NCBI GenBank assembly: GCA_965242735.1
Contig: OZ251497.1
Location: 2,976,001 to 3,040,000, forward strand
From: G958295645 sp965242735
GTDB taxonomy: Bacteria > Gemmatimonadota > Gemmatimonadetes > Longimicrobiales > Gaopeijiaceae
Length of the DNA: 64,000 nt
Reading direction: 5' to 3'
The position numbers were made by a program, and so were the translations under genes. This document shows, piece by piece, positions 15,845 through 25,422 of this stretch. The notes beneath the pieces were generated by a model. The model saw nothing but the letters and a program-made list of their open reading frames with translations, was not told the DNA's origin and searched no databases. Numbering within the stretch: position 1 is the stretch's first letter; each line of letters starts with the position of its first letter.

Positions 15845-15924
15845 CGTCCCGCCGCCTTCGCGCAAGCCGGGTCGGCGAACATCTTCTTGGCGAACGCGCC
15901 GCCGCCAGTGCCAGCCCCCCTCAC
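15841..15924 (-). CDS. 27-codon coupling ORF (chain gene 4)
   Basis: The GTG start at 15924 overlaps the HerA stop as GTGA, and its own stop overlaps the next ATG as ATGA. The product is VRGAGTGGGAFAKKMFADPA followed by CAKAAGR. It is far below normal gene size, but both junctions follow the same 4-base rule as the rest of the chain. It may therefore be a real peptide or only a translational bridge that carries ribosomes from herA to the small membrane genes. Confidence 0.35.
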   Translation of the reverse strand: MRGAGTGGGAFAKKMFADPACAKAAGR

Positions 15925-17768
15925 AGCCCCGGATCCCTCCCCCCGAACGCCTTCAGATTGGCCTCGATCCCCTCCGCTCGCCGCTCCTCCGCGTCCCTGT
16001 CGCCTTCGGCCTCGTCGGGATTGGTGGCGAAGGGCGGGAAGGGGAACCGGACGGGGATCGGTTCCGGCACGACGGGCTGGGACACCACCATCGTGCCCGG
16101 CATGAAGCGCGACGCGCGCTCCCGCAGGGACGTCGAGAGGAAGCGGTAGGCGTCGGATTCGCCGGCGTCCAGGCGGCCGGCGACCTTTAGCGAGGCGTTG
16201 CGGGGCAGGGCCTGGGCCACCGCGGACGCCGCCTGCTGGGCACCGATCAGAAGGACGCCCAGGGAGCGGCCGCGCTCGGCGATGTCGACCAGCAGCTCCT
16301 TGAGGGGCGAGTAGCCCTGTGCGGGGGCGTACTTGTTGAGTTCGTCGAGGACCACGAAGCGGAGCGGTTCGCGGCCGCTGCCCTGCTTCTCGCGCCACAC
16401 GCTGTCGAGGAGCGCGCCGACCACGAAGCGCTGGGCGTCGTCGTGCAGCCGCGAGATGTCCACGACGTGCAGGCGCGCGTTCTCGTGCGAGACGGGGGTC
16501 AGGCCGCAGCCGATCAAGGGGCCGATGTGCTTGCGCAGGCGCAGGATGCGGCGGAAGAACGCCTGGCGCGTGCCTTGCTGGGTGTGTCCGAACCACTGCG
16601 CCGCCGCCTCGTCGCCTTCCGAAGCGATCCGCTCCACCAAGTCCACGAAGTCGCCGAAGCCGCGGATCACGTCGCCTTCGCCCGCCGGAGCCTCGGCTGG
16701 CTCGCGCGCCGCCAGCCGGTCCGGGTTGTAGATGGTGTCGCCGGGGATTTCGCGGGCGATGACCACGGCGCCCGTCTCGTCGCCCGCCAGCCGCCGGAGC
16801 CTGCGCAGCAACTGTATGCGGAACTGCTGTTCGACGAAGCCGACCTGCGTCGAGCGCTCGTCCTCGGACGTGAAGCAGAACTGAAGCAACTGCTCGCGCA
16901 CGAACTGCTCCGGCGTCCACCCGTAGGCGGCCACGTCGCCGGTGGCGCGGCTCGTCACCCAGGGAACGGCGGTCCCGCTCGAGTCGGACTGCCGGGGCGC
17001 GTACAGCCGAACGGAACGAAACGGCCCCGGCTCGCTCACGCCCAGCGCTTCCCACTGCGCGCGAGGGTCCTGGCCGGCGCCCGGCTTGCTCGCGAACTCG
17101 GAGTTGGGCCGGTCCACGTGCAGCAGGTCCTCGCCCTTCGTGTTGAACACCAGCGCGCGCACGCCCTCGCGCTTGGCCCGGCCGCCCAGCAGCTCCATTC
17201 CCGCGCGCGTCTCCAGCAGCTGGTAGAGCAGGAAAAGCGCATACGAAGTCTTGGTCGCGACGCCCGATATGCCCGATATGGAGACGTGCCCCCCGGCGCG
17301 CCCGTCCACGAAGCGCATGTCGGCGTAGACGGGCGACCGTGTGGCGTCCAGTCCCAGCGGCAGCTTCCCCCGCTTCATCTCGTCCTCGAAGAGGGCCCGG
17401 CGGCGGTCCTCTCCCACGGCTCGCGCGACCGCCGAGCCCGCATGAGGCGACACGAAGAACTCCGGGACCACGCGCAGAACGCTCACTTCGGCCCTGCGCA
17501 CGTGCTCGGCCGGCAACGTCCGGTCCGCGACGCGAGCGGTGTCGGACGGGTATTCGGCGCCCTCCAGCCGCGACGTGAGCTCGGTCACGATGCCGTAGTG
17601 GACGATTCGGTTGCCGTCGGGCAGCTCGGTCTCGACCGCCACCAAGTCGTCCAGCTGCACGACGGCCTCCGGGTCGAGCACGACCTGGAAGGTGCGCGAG
17701 TCGCTGTCGGTGGAGCCGTCGACGAGGCCGATGCGGCTCTGGGCCTCGGCGTTAGGGGTCTCGGTCAT
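15921..17768 (-). CDS. herA: HerA-like ATPase (FtsK/HerA superfamily)
   Basis: This 615-residue protein matches HerA-type DNA-pumping ATPases. It has an N-terminal HAS-barrel-like part (VQLDDLVAVETELPDGNRIVHYGIV), a Walker A of the form SGISGVATKTSYALF (about 165-178), Walker B RFVVLDELNKY (about 470-480), and a sensor/arginine region LLIGAQQAASAVAQALPRNAS. HerA forms hexameric rings that work with the NurA nuclease in DNA resection and in several anti-phage systems. The start ATG 17768 overlaps the NurA stop by ATGA; longer upstream frames overlap NurA and are not used. The Walker A has T-K-T-S in place of the usual G-K-S/T, as in some HerA subfamilies, and should still bind ATP. Confidence 0.8.
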   Translation of the reverse strand: MTETPNAEAQSRIGLVDGSTDSDSRTFQVVLDPEAVVQLDDLVAVETELPDGNRIVHYGIVTELTSRLEGAEYPSDTARVADRTLPAEHVRRAEVSVLRVVPEFFVSPHAGSAVARAVGEDRRRALFEDEMKRGKLPLGLDATRSPVYADMRFVDGRAGGHVSISGISGVATKTSYALFLLYQLLETRAGMELLGGRAKREGVRALVFNTKGEDLLHVDRPNSEFASKPGAGQDPRAQWEALGVSEPGPFRSVRLYAPRQSDSSGTAVPWVTSRATGDVAAYGWTPEQFVREQLLQFCFTSEDERSTQVGFVEQQFRIQLLRRLRRLAGDETGAVVIAREIPGDTIYNPDRLAAREPAEAPAGEGDVIRGFGDFVDLVERIASEGDEAAAQWFGHTQQGTRQAFFRRILRLRKHIGPLIGCGLTPVSHENARLHVVDISRLHDDAQRFVVGALLDSVWREKQGSGREPLRFVVLDELNKYAPAQGYSPLKELLVDIAERGRSLGVLLIGAQQAASAVAQALPRNASLKVAGRLDAGESDAYRFLSTSLRERASRFMPGTMVVSQPVVPEPIPVRFPFPPFATNPDEAEGDRDAEERRAEGIEANLKAFGGRDPGL

Positions 17769-18904
17769 GGAAGGGCGGAGGTTGGAGGGATGGGGGTTGG
17801 AGGGACGGAAGCTGTCGGGCGGCCGGAGGGCGGACCGGACGCTGCCGGAGGGCCGGAAGTTGTGGGACGGGCGGCCGCCGGTTGCGCCGGGCGGGTTGCC
17901 GGGCCGGGGCGGTTGTGTTCGCGGACGACTTCTCGCACGGCGCGCAAGGCTAGACGCGGGCTGCCCAGCAGGCGCCGCAGATGGCGTTCCAGTCCGGCCA
18001 CGGGCAGAAGATTGACGGGCGCGCGGGCGTCGCGATGGAGGGCGGGCGCGAACCGCGGGAGCCAGCCGGCCGCCTCGTCCACGGCGGCGACCGCCGCTTC
18101 CCTGCCCGGCTCGCCGGGAACCTCCAGCCGCGCGATCCCGGCCCACGCGCCCGCCCACGGTCCCGCCGCGCCCACGCGAAGGTAGCAGGCGTACAGTCCG
18201 ACCTTGGTCCGGAACAGGCTGGAGCGCTCGCCGGGCGCCAGCTCGGGCACCCTGCGCCAGTGCTCCGGAGCCAGCATCCTGCGATGGTGCGTCTTGACGT
18301 ACCCGACCAAGCGAGCCTCGGCGCCGCCTCCGCCGGCCAGCCCGCGCCGCACCGGATGGAGCGGACCGTCGAAGACCGTCAGCCAATCCGCGTCGACGAG
18401 CCGCTCGGCGATTCTGGCTTCCTGCGCCCGCATCGCGTCGCGCAGATGCCGGCGGGCCGCGTCCAAGTCGTCGCCCTCGACGGCGAGCGCCTCCCATCGC
18501 CAGCCGTTGGCGTGCGGGGGAAGCGACACCGTCTCTCCGCCCGCGAACACGACGGCGCGGCCCGTGCTCTCGTGCGCGATCTCGACGGGCCGGTCCGCCG
18601 TCGCCAGCGCCGCCCCCGCTCCCCAGCTCCCCGCCACGCCCATGTGGGTCTCGCCGTCGACCGCCGTCCGCGTCAGCCGCGCCTCGATCCGCATGACCCC
18701 GTCGACGAAGCAAAGCCGCCGGGGCCGCTCCGCCGGGGGCGGACGGTGCGCCCGAAAGTCGCCGCCGTCCTCCACCACCTCGCACTCGACGGCCTCGGGC
18801 GCGTCTTCCTGGACCTCGAAGCCGGCGCCGTGCCCGATTTCGAAGGGCTCCACGCCGACGGAACCGCTGGATCTCAACTGGGTGTTCTGCTCAGTGAGGG
18901 CCAA
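17765..18904 (-). CDS. nurA: NurA-like nuclease
   Basis: This 379-residue protein has the NurA/RNase H-fold signature: RLCFVDGVMRIEARL (metal-binding Asp, about residue 69), DWLTVFDGPL (about 177) and ARLVGYVKTHH (about 200, conserved Lys). The C-terminal 50 residues are a Pro/Ala/Ser-rich tail of low complexity. NurA is the nuclease partner of HerA. The start is probably TTG 18904, directly after the methyltransferase stop (18906-18908). The stop overlaps herA by ATGA. The gene sits between methyltransferase and herA, suggesting nuclease and ATPase act on DNA lacking the methyl mark. That functional reading is inference. Confidence 0.75.
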   Translation of the reverse strand: MALTEQNTQLRSSGSVGVEPFEIGHGAGFEVQEDAPEAVECEVVEDGGDFRAHRPPPAERPRRLCFVDGVMRIEARLTRTAVDGETHMGVAGSWGAGAALATADRPVEIAHESTGRAVVFAGGETVSLPPHANGWRWEALAVEGDDLDAARRHLRDAMRAQEARIAERLVDADWLTVFDGPLHPVRRGLAGGGGAEARLVGYVKTHHRRMLAPEHWRRVPELAPGERSSLFRTKVGLYACYLRVGAAGPWAGAWAGIARLEVPGEPGREAAVAAVDEAAGWLPRFAPALHRDARAPVNLLPVAGLERHLRRLLGSPRLALRAVREVVREHNRPGPATRPAQPAAARPTTSGPPAASGPPSGRPTASVPPTPIPPTSALP

Positions 18905-18905
18905 A

Positions 18906-21900
18906 TCATGAAGCCGCGCCGTCGTCTTGCCCGCCCAGCGCCGCCAGGGCCGCCCGGTTGTTGCCGTGGACGGACGGCTCCCGGCACCAGAGGTCGCGCA
19001 GCTTGGCCGCGACTTCGTCGGCCCATGACGGCAGGGCCAGCATCCGCACGACCGCCTGATCGATCTCCTCGCGGACCGGGTCGGCGTGGGCTTGGCACAG
19101 GGGCCGCAGCAGCTTCGTCTTGATGTTGTCGAACTCGCCCGCGGCGCCGTCGAGCGACTGGGCGTCCAAGCGGTCCAGCATGGGCACGGGGATCCGCCGC
19201 AGCGCGCCGACTTGGGTCGTGGATCGGCCTGCGTGCGTCCTTTGGCCCACGGACCAGTGGAGCAGGCTGCCCAGCGTGGAGTTGGCCCAGAGCGCGAACG
19301 CCTTGAGGACGCGTTCGTCGTCGTGCTTCAACGCTGTCCATGAACGACCGCCCATGACCGGCATCTTCGTCGTGGCCGCCAACAGAGACTGCGACGTCCA
19401 TCTGAGGTTGCGGGCGTAGAACAGCGTGCCGGCCCGAGCGCGCATGCGGTCCTGATCCCTGTCTGCCAACGCCTTGGGGACGATTCCCTTGTGCGTCGGC
19501 CTCACTTGCAACCGCTGCTGCTTCTTCGAATCGGCCACCCACAAGGCGCGGTCGCCGACCAGCGACGCTCCGGGCGGCAGGGGATGGAATTCGAAGGCGC
19601 CCTGCCCTTGTCCGCCTACCGGGTATCCGATCAAGTGGTGCGTCGGCCCGACCTCGAACAAGTCCTCCATGTGTCCAAAGGCCACGCGGGTCTCGACGGA
19701 CTTCGGACCGACGAGCTCGCCGAAGCGACCCTGGCTCAGGGCGCTCGAGAACTCGGACAACAAGGCCGACTGGACGGCCACGGGAGTCCAGGGCTTTCCT
19801 GATCCGTCGGCTTCGAACGCCACCACTCTGCCGATCTCTTCGTCGCCCACGCGGACGGGGAAGTGGCCGGAACCCATCTGCCCTAGCGCGCGGCCGACGG
19901 CCCGCGCGATCTCGTGCGCCTGCCCTCCGTCGCGCAGCGGCTCGTACAAGGTGACGCATCGCACGGCGGCCGGATCGCCTGCAGACGCTCGCTTCGTCGC
20001 AACCAGCATCATCTCCTCCATGCCCGTGTCCGCCGAGACGGCGTCGCGTCCCAGCGCCCGGCCGGCGGAGAAAGCGATCGCCACGACGTCGCTGTACTTC
20101 GTCTCCACAAGCTTGCGCGTCATCGTCCAGCTGTCGGCGAACGCGGCGGTCAGCGGCAGCACGAAGCCCAGGCGGCCCCCGGAGCGGAGCTTCTGGTCGG
20201 CCAGAGCCAAGAACGAAGCGGCCATGCCCGCCTGCTTGTTCGACTTGCCGCGCGTCAGGTCTCCCCACCGGCGCTGGCAGGCCTTGCGCTCCTCGTCGCT
20301 CAAGCCGGCGACGTCGAAGGCGCTCTGGCCGCCTCGAGTGCGCGAATACGGCGGATTCATGAGCGCCCAGCAAAGGGAGGCGTCGCCGACGTGGACCGAA
20401 CTCGGACGCTCTTCCTCGACTCCGGCCGACCTCTCTCCCGCCGTGCCGAAGAGGTCGTCCATCTCGTCGGCTTCGAAGTACTCGAGCGCTCCGGTCTTCG
20501 GGGGCGTGCCGCCCACCCTGACCCATCCGACGTGAGTCGCTCCGTAGGGATTGCCGTCGCCCAGAGCGGCCAGCGAGGACGCCGTGAGGTGGGCCGCGAT
20601 GGGACTGATGTCCGTGCCGTATATCCCTGTTTCCATCGCTGCTTGGTGCAGCCGCACCAAGGAATCGGGCGTCGCGTCGCCCGATCGCTGGTGAAGCGCC
20701 GCGATCCGCCGGTATCCGGCGCGCAGAAGCGTGCCCGTGCCGCAGGCCAAGTCGGCGAGCTTGGCGCGGTCCCACAGATTCGGGTCGGCCCAGGAAGCGC
20801 CGGGCGGCAACGATTCGCGGGTGACGGTCATGGCCGCCAGGAACTCGGCGGCCGGAGGCTGGGTGTAGTAGGCCGCCGCGGTCTTGCGGTCGTCGCTCAG
20901 CTTGGGGAAGAGCTCCGCGCCGACGTTGATGTGGACGCCCAGTCTGCGAGACTCGATTTCCTCGACGGCCTCCACCAAGCAACGGAGCGCTTGCGACGTC
21001 GCCCCAATATTGCGTGCCATTTTTCTCAGGACGTCCTGCGCCGGCTCGAACACGGACCGCCAGTTCTCGCTCAGTATCTCGTGCCACGCGCGCAGGAAGC
21101 GAAACGGCATAGGATATCCTTGTTCGTCGCAGCAGTCGGCCGGCGCAGGCAGGCCCTCATGGCGCTCGTGAATCCTGGCCTGCGTCAACAGCGCGTTGAG
21201 CCAGAGCACCATGGTGGTGGAAAGTCCCGTCAGCACCGTCCTCTGGTGCACCTCGGCGGCCAGGTCTTCTCTTTGCCACTCGCTGCTCATGTGATAGAGG
21301 CGCTCCCCGGCCCACTCCACTCGTTGCGCGACGTAGTCGGCCGTCTCCTGAACGACCTCCCGCGGCAAGGCGATCAACGGCAAGAGATCGACGAGATCGA
21401 CGGCGGAGCCGGTCGCGAAACCGCTCTTGGGCCACCGTCGCGACGTGCCTTCGCCCGTCCGCTGGTGCACGGCGTACGCAAGCTCCGCCCCTCTTGAGAG
21501 CTCTTGGGCAATTCGCGGCCTCTGCCACTGGCGGCAGGACTCGGGAATGCGTACGGCGACGGCGGTCTCGATCGGCATTCCGCCGGTCGTCTCCAGGCCG
21601 AGACGGGCCAACGCGTCCCGGTCCGCGTCCCGGCCGTCGAACGACGCCTCGATCGCCACCGGCCACATTTGCGGGTCTTCGATCAGAATGTCGGGATGCT
21701 TGCCCGGCGCGCCCGCGATCGTCCGCGTCCGTTCCACCTGAACGCAGCGCGGCGACTTGCGCCACCTCGCAACGGACCGGCGCAACGCCGTGCCGAGGGC
21801 CTCGTTGAACGAGGGCTCCGTGGTCAAGCCCTGGGGCGAAATGGCTGCCGTTCCTCCGAGCTCGGGCGTCGGTCGCAACGCAGAAAAGATAAGGGGTCGC

Positions 21901-21938
21901 GTCAGCCGCCTCTCCGCACCGCCCGGCCCGGCGTCCAA
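18906..21938 (-). CDS. large N6-type DNA methyltransferase
   Basis: This protein of about 1000 residues has SAM motif I LADLACGTGTLLRAGY (about 393-405), GIYGTDISPIA, and catalytic motif IV ALMNPPYSRTRG (NPPY, about 527). These are hallmarks of adenine-N6 methyltransferases of the gamma/type IIG-like kind. The N-terminal 100 residues contain PDILIEDPQMWPVAIEASF, shaped like a PD-(D/E)XK motif but ending E-A-S, so probably not active. The C-terminal half would hold target recognition. The start is uncertain: TTG 21938 overlaps the upstream VPS10 gene's stop, whereas GGAGG at 21853-21857 precedes an ATT (21842) by ten bases. It heads a chain with nurA, herA and small membrane genes. Confidence 0.75.
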   Translation of the reverse strand: MDAGPGGAERRLTRPLIFSALRPTPELGGTAAISPQGLTTEPSFNEALGTALRRSVARWRKSPRCVQVERTRTIAGAPGKHPDILIEDPQMWPVAIEASFDGRDADRDALARLGLETTGGMPIETAVAVRIPESCRQWQRPRIAQELSRGAELAYAVHQRTGEGTSRRWPKSGFATGSAVDLVDLLPLIALPREVVQETADYVAQRVEWAGERLYHMSSEWQREDLAAEVHQRTVLTGLSTTMVLWLNALLTQARIHERHEGLPAPADCCDEQGYPMPFRFLRAWHEILSENWRSVFEPAQDVLRKMARNIGATSQALRCLVEAVEEIESRRLGVHINVGAELFPKLSDDRKTAAAYYTQPPAAEFLAAMTVTRESLPPGASWADPNLWDRAKLADLACGTGTLLRAGYRRIAALHQRSGDATPDSLVRLHQAAMETGIYGTDISPIAAHLTASSLAALGDGNPYGATHVGWVRVGGTPPKTGALEYFEADEMDDLFGTAGERSAGVEEERPSSVHVGDASLCWALMNPPYSRTRGGQSAFDVAGLSDEERKACQRRWGDLTRGKSNKQAGMAASFLALADQKLRSGGRLGFVLPLTAAFADSWTMTRKLVETKYSDVVAIAFSAGRALGRDAVSADTGMEEMMLVATKRASAGDPAAVRCVTLYEPLRDGGQAHEIARAVGRALGQMGSGHFPVRVGDEEIGRVVAFEADGSGKPWTPVAVQSALLSEFSSALSQGRFGELVGPKSVETRVAFGHMEDLFEVGPTHHLIGYPVGGQGQGAFEFHPLPPGASLVGDRALWVADSKKQQRLQVRPTHKGIVPKALADRDQDRMRARAGTLFYARNLRWTSQSLLAATTKMPVMGGRSWTALKHDDERVLKAFALWANSTLGSLLHWSVGQRTHAGRSTTQVGALRRIPVPMLDRLDAQSLDGAAGEFDNIKTKLLRPLCQAHADPVREEIDQAVVRMLALPSWADEVAAKLRDLWCREPSVHGNNRAALAALGGQDDGAAS

Positions 21939-24900
21939 GGCGCTCCTGCTTCGTCCAACGCTTGCCGGAACGCCGTCATCGCGGCCAGCAGCGCCTCGAG
22001 CGTCTCGAGCTGCTCGTCCAAGAGAGGCGCCACGCGGTCCAGCACGGCGCGCTCATGTTGCGTGGCGGGCGCGAACGCTTGGTGCAGTCCGTTGGCCTCC
22101 GAGAGCTGTCGCAGCAACGGGACGGGTTCGCCGTCCGTCCCGCTGCCCCCGCCGAAGCCGCCCTGTCCGCTGCGGCCTCGCAGTCCTTCGAGCAGGCTGT
22201 CGACGCGCTCCGACAAGGAATCGGCGCGGGCTTCCAAGCCGGACAGATCTCCGCCGGCGCCGCGGCCGCTTCTGGCCGCCTGTTCCAGGGCTCGGCCGAC
22301 ACCCTCCAATTCGTCCTCAATCTCCTCCGCCTGCCGCACCGCCATCCGCACGGTGGCCGACAACTCCCTGTGCGCGCTGCGCAAACGTTGCAGCTCCGCC
22401 AAGTCTGCCGCAGTCATCTGAATCAAGTCGTCCAGGACCACGGCAAAGGGACGTTCCGCGACGACTGTCGAGGAGCTCTCGCCGCTTTCGCCTCCCGCGC
22501 CTTCGCCAGCCCCGTCGTCGCCCCCTCGACGCGCGCCCTCGTTGGCCCCGCCGCCCCCTCGATCCGCGCCCTCGCCAGCCCCGCCGCCCTCTCCGTCCGC
22601 CGTCTCGATCCTCAACCGCGCCGTGTACTGCCCGGGCAACGCCGGGACGCCCGCGCCGCCTCCGAATCCTCCGCCGAAGCCGCCTCCGCCCTGCCCTCCG
22701 CTGCTCTGCTGGGGCGGGCCAGTCCATGGCGCGTCGAGACGCAAGTTCCACTGCGCGCGGTGCAGCCCGGCCGCCGAAGCCGCCGACAGCACGCGCACGA
22801 CTTCGCCGCGCTCGTTCACGATCTCCAGCGACGCGTCGCCCGCCTGTCTCTCCGGCAAGTAGTACCATACCGTCGCGCCGTAGGGAGGATTGCTCGCCGC
22901 ATAGTTGCGGTCGGCGTGCGTGCCCGTCGTCGGCGCAGTGTTGACGACGTAGGCCAGCGCGTCGCGCACAGGGAACACGTAGGGACCGCCCGCGGCCTTC
23001 GCTTCGGCAAGCCGGGCGAGCGGCGCCAGGTCGTCGATCACGAAGAAACCGCGTCCGTGCGTGGCCACGACCAAGGCGTTGTCGCGGGGATGGACCTTGA
23101 TGTCGTGCACGGGCGACGGCGGAATGCCGTTCTTCAAGGGCGTCCAGGACTCGCCGCCGTCCAGCGAAACGAAAGGCCGGATCTCGGTGCCCGCGAAGAG
23201 CACGGCGGGGTTCTCGTGATGCTCGGCGAACGCGCGCACGTTGCCGAATTCGGGCAGATCCCCCGCGATGGAACGCCACGTCCGCCCTTCGTCTTCGCTC
23301 TTCAGCACATAGGGCAGAAAGTCGTTGCTGCGGTGGCCGTCGAAGGTGGCGTACAAGGTTGCTTCGTCGTGCAGGGACCAGCGCACCTTGCTGACGTAAG
23401 TCGTGTCCGGAACGCCGGGAAAGTCGGTCTGCTTTCTCCACGTTTGGCCGTCGTCGGTGCTGACCGCGATCGTGCCGTCGTCGGAACCGGTGGCGATGAC
23501 GCCGGGCCGCAGGCTCGACACGTGCATGGTCGAGATGTTGGAGAACACGGCCGTGCCCTGGTGGCGAGACACTGCGTTGTCGGCGGGCACGGAGCCCATC
23601 ATGGGCAGGCTGTCGCGGTCGATTCGGCGGGTCAGGTCCTCGCCCAGGACTTCCCAGCTGTTGCCTTGGTCCGTGCTCTTGAAGACGTGGTTGCCCGCGA
23701 AGTACACGGTGGACGGATCGTGAGGCGAAATCTGGATCGGCGAACTCCAGTTGAAGCGGTACGACTCTTCGCCGGGCGTGGGCCGGGGCCGGATCGACTT
23801 GCGCTCGCCCGTCCGGCCGTTGAAGCGCAGCAGGTTGCCGTTCTGCGATTCCACGTAAGCCACATTGTGATCGCGGGGATCGATGGCCGCGAAGAAGCCG
23901 TCCCCGCCCGCCATCCGGTACCAGTCCGCGTTGCCGATGCCCATGGAGTTTCTGGTGCGGCTCGGCCCGCCCCACGTCGAGTTGTCCTGCAAGCCGCCGT
24001 AGATGCCGAAGAAGGGCTCCTGCATGTCCAAGCCGACCGCGTAGAACTGGCTGATGGGAAGGTTGGGCGAGAAGTCCCACGTCTCGCCCCGGTCGTGCGA
24101 AACGTAGAAGCCGCCGTCGTTGCCCAGCAGAATGTGCGAGGAGTTGTCGGGATTGATCCACATCGAGTGATGATCGACGTGCACGGTGCGGGCGATCCGC
24201 GTCCATGTCTCGCCACCGTCCTCGGAGCGTTGCAACGGCACGCCGAGGTGATACACGACTTCGGGATCGTTGGGATCGACGCGAATCTGGCCGAAGTACC
24301 AGGGAATCGACGCGATGTCGCTGGTCTTGCGCCAGGACGCGCCGGCGTCGTCGGTGCGGTAGACGCCCTGCTCGGAGCCTTCGACGACGGCGTACAGCGT
24401 GGCCGGCCTGTTCCGGCTGAGGTCCAGCCCGATGCGTCCCATGTCGGACCGGGGCAGTCCGTTGGACAGCTTCGTCCACGTGGCGCCCGCATCAGTGGTC
24501 TTGTAGATGCCGCTCCCGGGTCCGCCGCCGACATAGCTGTAGGCACGGCGTTCGCGTTGCAGAGCCGAGGCGTAGAGCACGTCGGGGTTTCGGGGGTGCA
24601 TGACGAGATCGGTGACGCCGGTGTGCTCGTCAATCGTCAGGACGGCCTCCCAGGTCTCGCCGCCGTCGGTGGTCTTGAAGACGCCGCGCTCGCCGCCTGC
24701 GCCCCAAAGAGGGCCGACGGCCGCGACGTACACGGTGTTCGGATCGCTGGGGCTGACGACGATTCGGCCGACGTGCTGCGATGTTCGCAGGCCCATGTGG
24801 CGAAACGTGGCGCCGCCGTCCTCCGACTTGTACACGCCGTCGCCGTAGGACGAGCTGCGCATGTTGTTCGGCTCGCCCGTCCCGACCCACACGATGTTCG

Positions 24901-25363
24901 GATCGGACGGGGCCAGCGTCACGTCGCCAATCGACCCGACGCCGGCGTCGTCGAAGACCGGCTCCCAGGTGACGCCCCCGCTGGTGGACTTCCACACGCC
25001 GCCGGTCGCGGCCGCGATGTAGACGATCCGCCCAGGCCGGATTTCCTCGGGCAGGTCCGGTGCATGGCCGAAGCCGTAGGCCTGCCAACGCGGCATGGCA
25101 ACCGCGATGTCCACCACCCGGCCGCTCATGACCGCGGGCCCGATGGAACGGGCCGCGATCCGGCCTACGAGAGCTTCCTCCGAAGCGGCGGACCCGGACG
25201 CACCCCGAGCCTGGGCGGACCCGCCGCCCCGCTGCGCGTCGAGGGATGCGGCCGCGACGAGGATCAATGCGAGCGCAAGCCCCAGCGCGGCGGCGGACGG
25301 CCGGCGGGCAAGAGCATTGGAGAAGAACGAGCGGAAACGAATGTGCATGGCGTTCTGGGGCAT
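21902..25363 (-). CDS. secreted sortilin/VPS10-type beta-propeller protein (paralogue B)
   Basis: ATG 25363 gives a signal peptide (basic start, then ALGLALALILVAAASLDAQ). The mature protein is a long chain of BNR/sortilin repeats with the pattern STDDGQTW or TTDGGETWE, typical of VPS10 / exo-alpha-sialidase-like glycosyl hydrolase folds. Next come a Gly/Glu-rich linker (GGGFGGGFGGG and EGADRGGGG) and a C-terminal helical bundle (AELQRLRSAHREL to LEALLAAMTAF). It is about 1150 residues long and likely periplasmic or secreted. It has the same architecture as the upstream neighbour. Substrate is unknown. Such proteins are abundant in Gemmatimonadota and Acidobacteriota. Confidence 0.8.
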   Translation of the reverse strand: MPQNAMHIRFRSFFSNALARRPSAAALGLALALILVAAASLDAQRGGGSAQARGASGSAASEEALVGRIAARSIGPAVMSGRVVDIAVAMPRWQAYGFGHAPDLPEEIRPGRIVYIAAATGGVWKSTSGGVTWEPVFDDAGVGSIGDVTLAPSDPNIVWVGTGEPNNMRSSSYGDGVYKSEDGGATFRHMGLRTSQHVGRIVVSPSDPNTVYVAAVGPLWGAGGERGVFKTTDGGETWEAVLTIDEHTGVTDLVMHPRNPDVLYASALQRERRAYSYVGGGPGSGIYKTTDAGATWTKLSNGLPRSDMGRIGLDLSRNRPATLYAVVEGSEQGVYRTDDAGASWRKTSDIASIPWYFGQIRVDPNDPEVVYHLGVPLQRSEDGGETWTRIARTVHVDHHSMWINPDNSSHILLGNDGGFYVSHDRGETWDFSPNLPISQFYAVGLDMQEPFFGIYGGLQDNSTWGGPSRTRNSMGIGNADWYRMAGGDGFFAAIDPRDHNVAYVESQNGNLLRFNGRTGERKSIRPRPTPGEESYRFNWSSPIQISPHDPSTVYFAGNHVFKSTDQGNSWEVLGEDLTRRIDRDSLPMMGSVPADNAVSRHQGTAVFSNISTMHVSSLRPGVIATGSDDGTIAVSTDDGQTWRKQTDFPGVPDTTYVSKVRWSLHDEATLYATFDGHRSNDFLPYVLKSEDEGRTWRSIAGDLPEFGNVRAFAEHHENPAVLFAGTEIRPFVSLDGGESWTPLKNGIPPSPVHDIKVHPRDNALVVATHGRGFFVIDDLAPLARLAEAKAAGGPYVFPVRDALAYVVNTAPTTGTHADRNYAASNPPYGATVWYYLPERQAGDASLEIVNERGEVVRVLSAASAAGLHRAQWNLRLDAPWTGPPQQSSGGQGGGGFGGGFGGGAGVPALPGQYTARLRIETADGEGGGAGEGADRGGGGANEGARRGGDDGAGEGAGGESGESSSTVVAERPFAVVLDDLIQMTAADLAELQRLRSAHRELSATVRMAVRQAEEIEDELEGVGRALEQAARSGRGAGGDLSGLEARADSLSERVDSLLEGLRGRSGQGGFGGGSGTDGEPVPLLRQLSEANGLHQAFAPATQHERAVLDRVAPLLDEQLETLEALLAAMTAFRQALDEAGAPWTPGRAVRRGG

Positions 25364-25422
25364 TGGAATGGCCTCGTGGGTCGGGGTCGGGTCTTCGGAG
25401 GGAGAGGGAAACTCGCTCCCCA

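Noticed and set aside
17769..18785. N-terminal extension of HerA in the same frame
   Set aside because: It overlaps the well-supported NurA gene. ATG 17768 gives the family N-terminus and an ATGA overlap.
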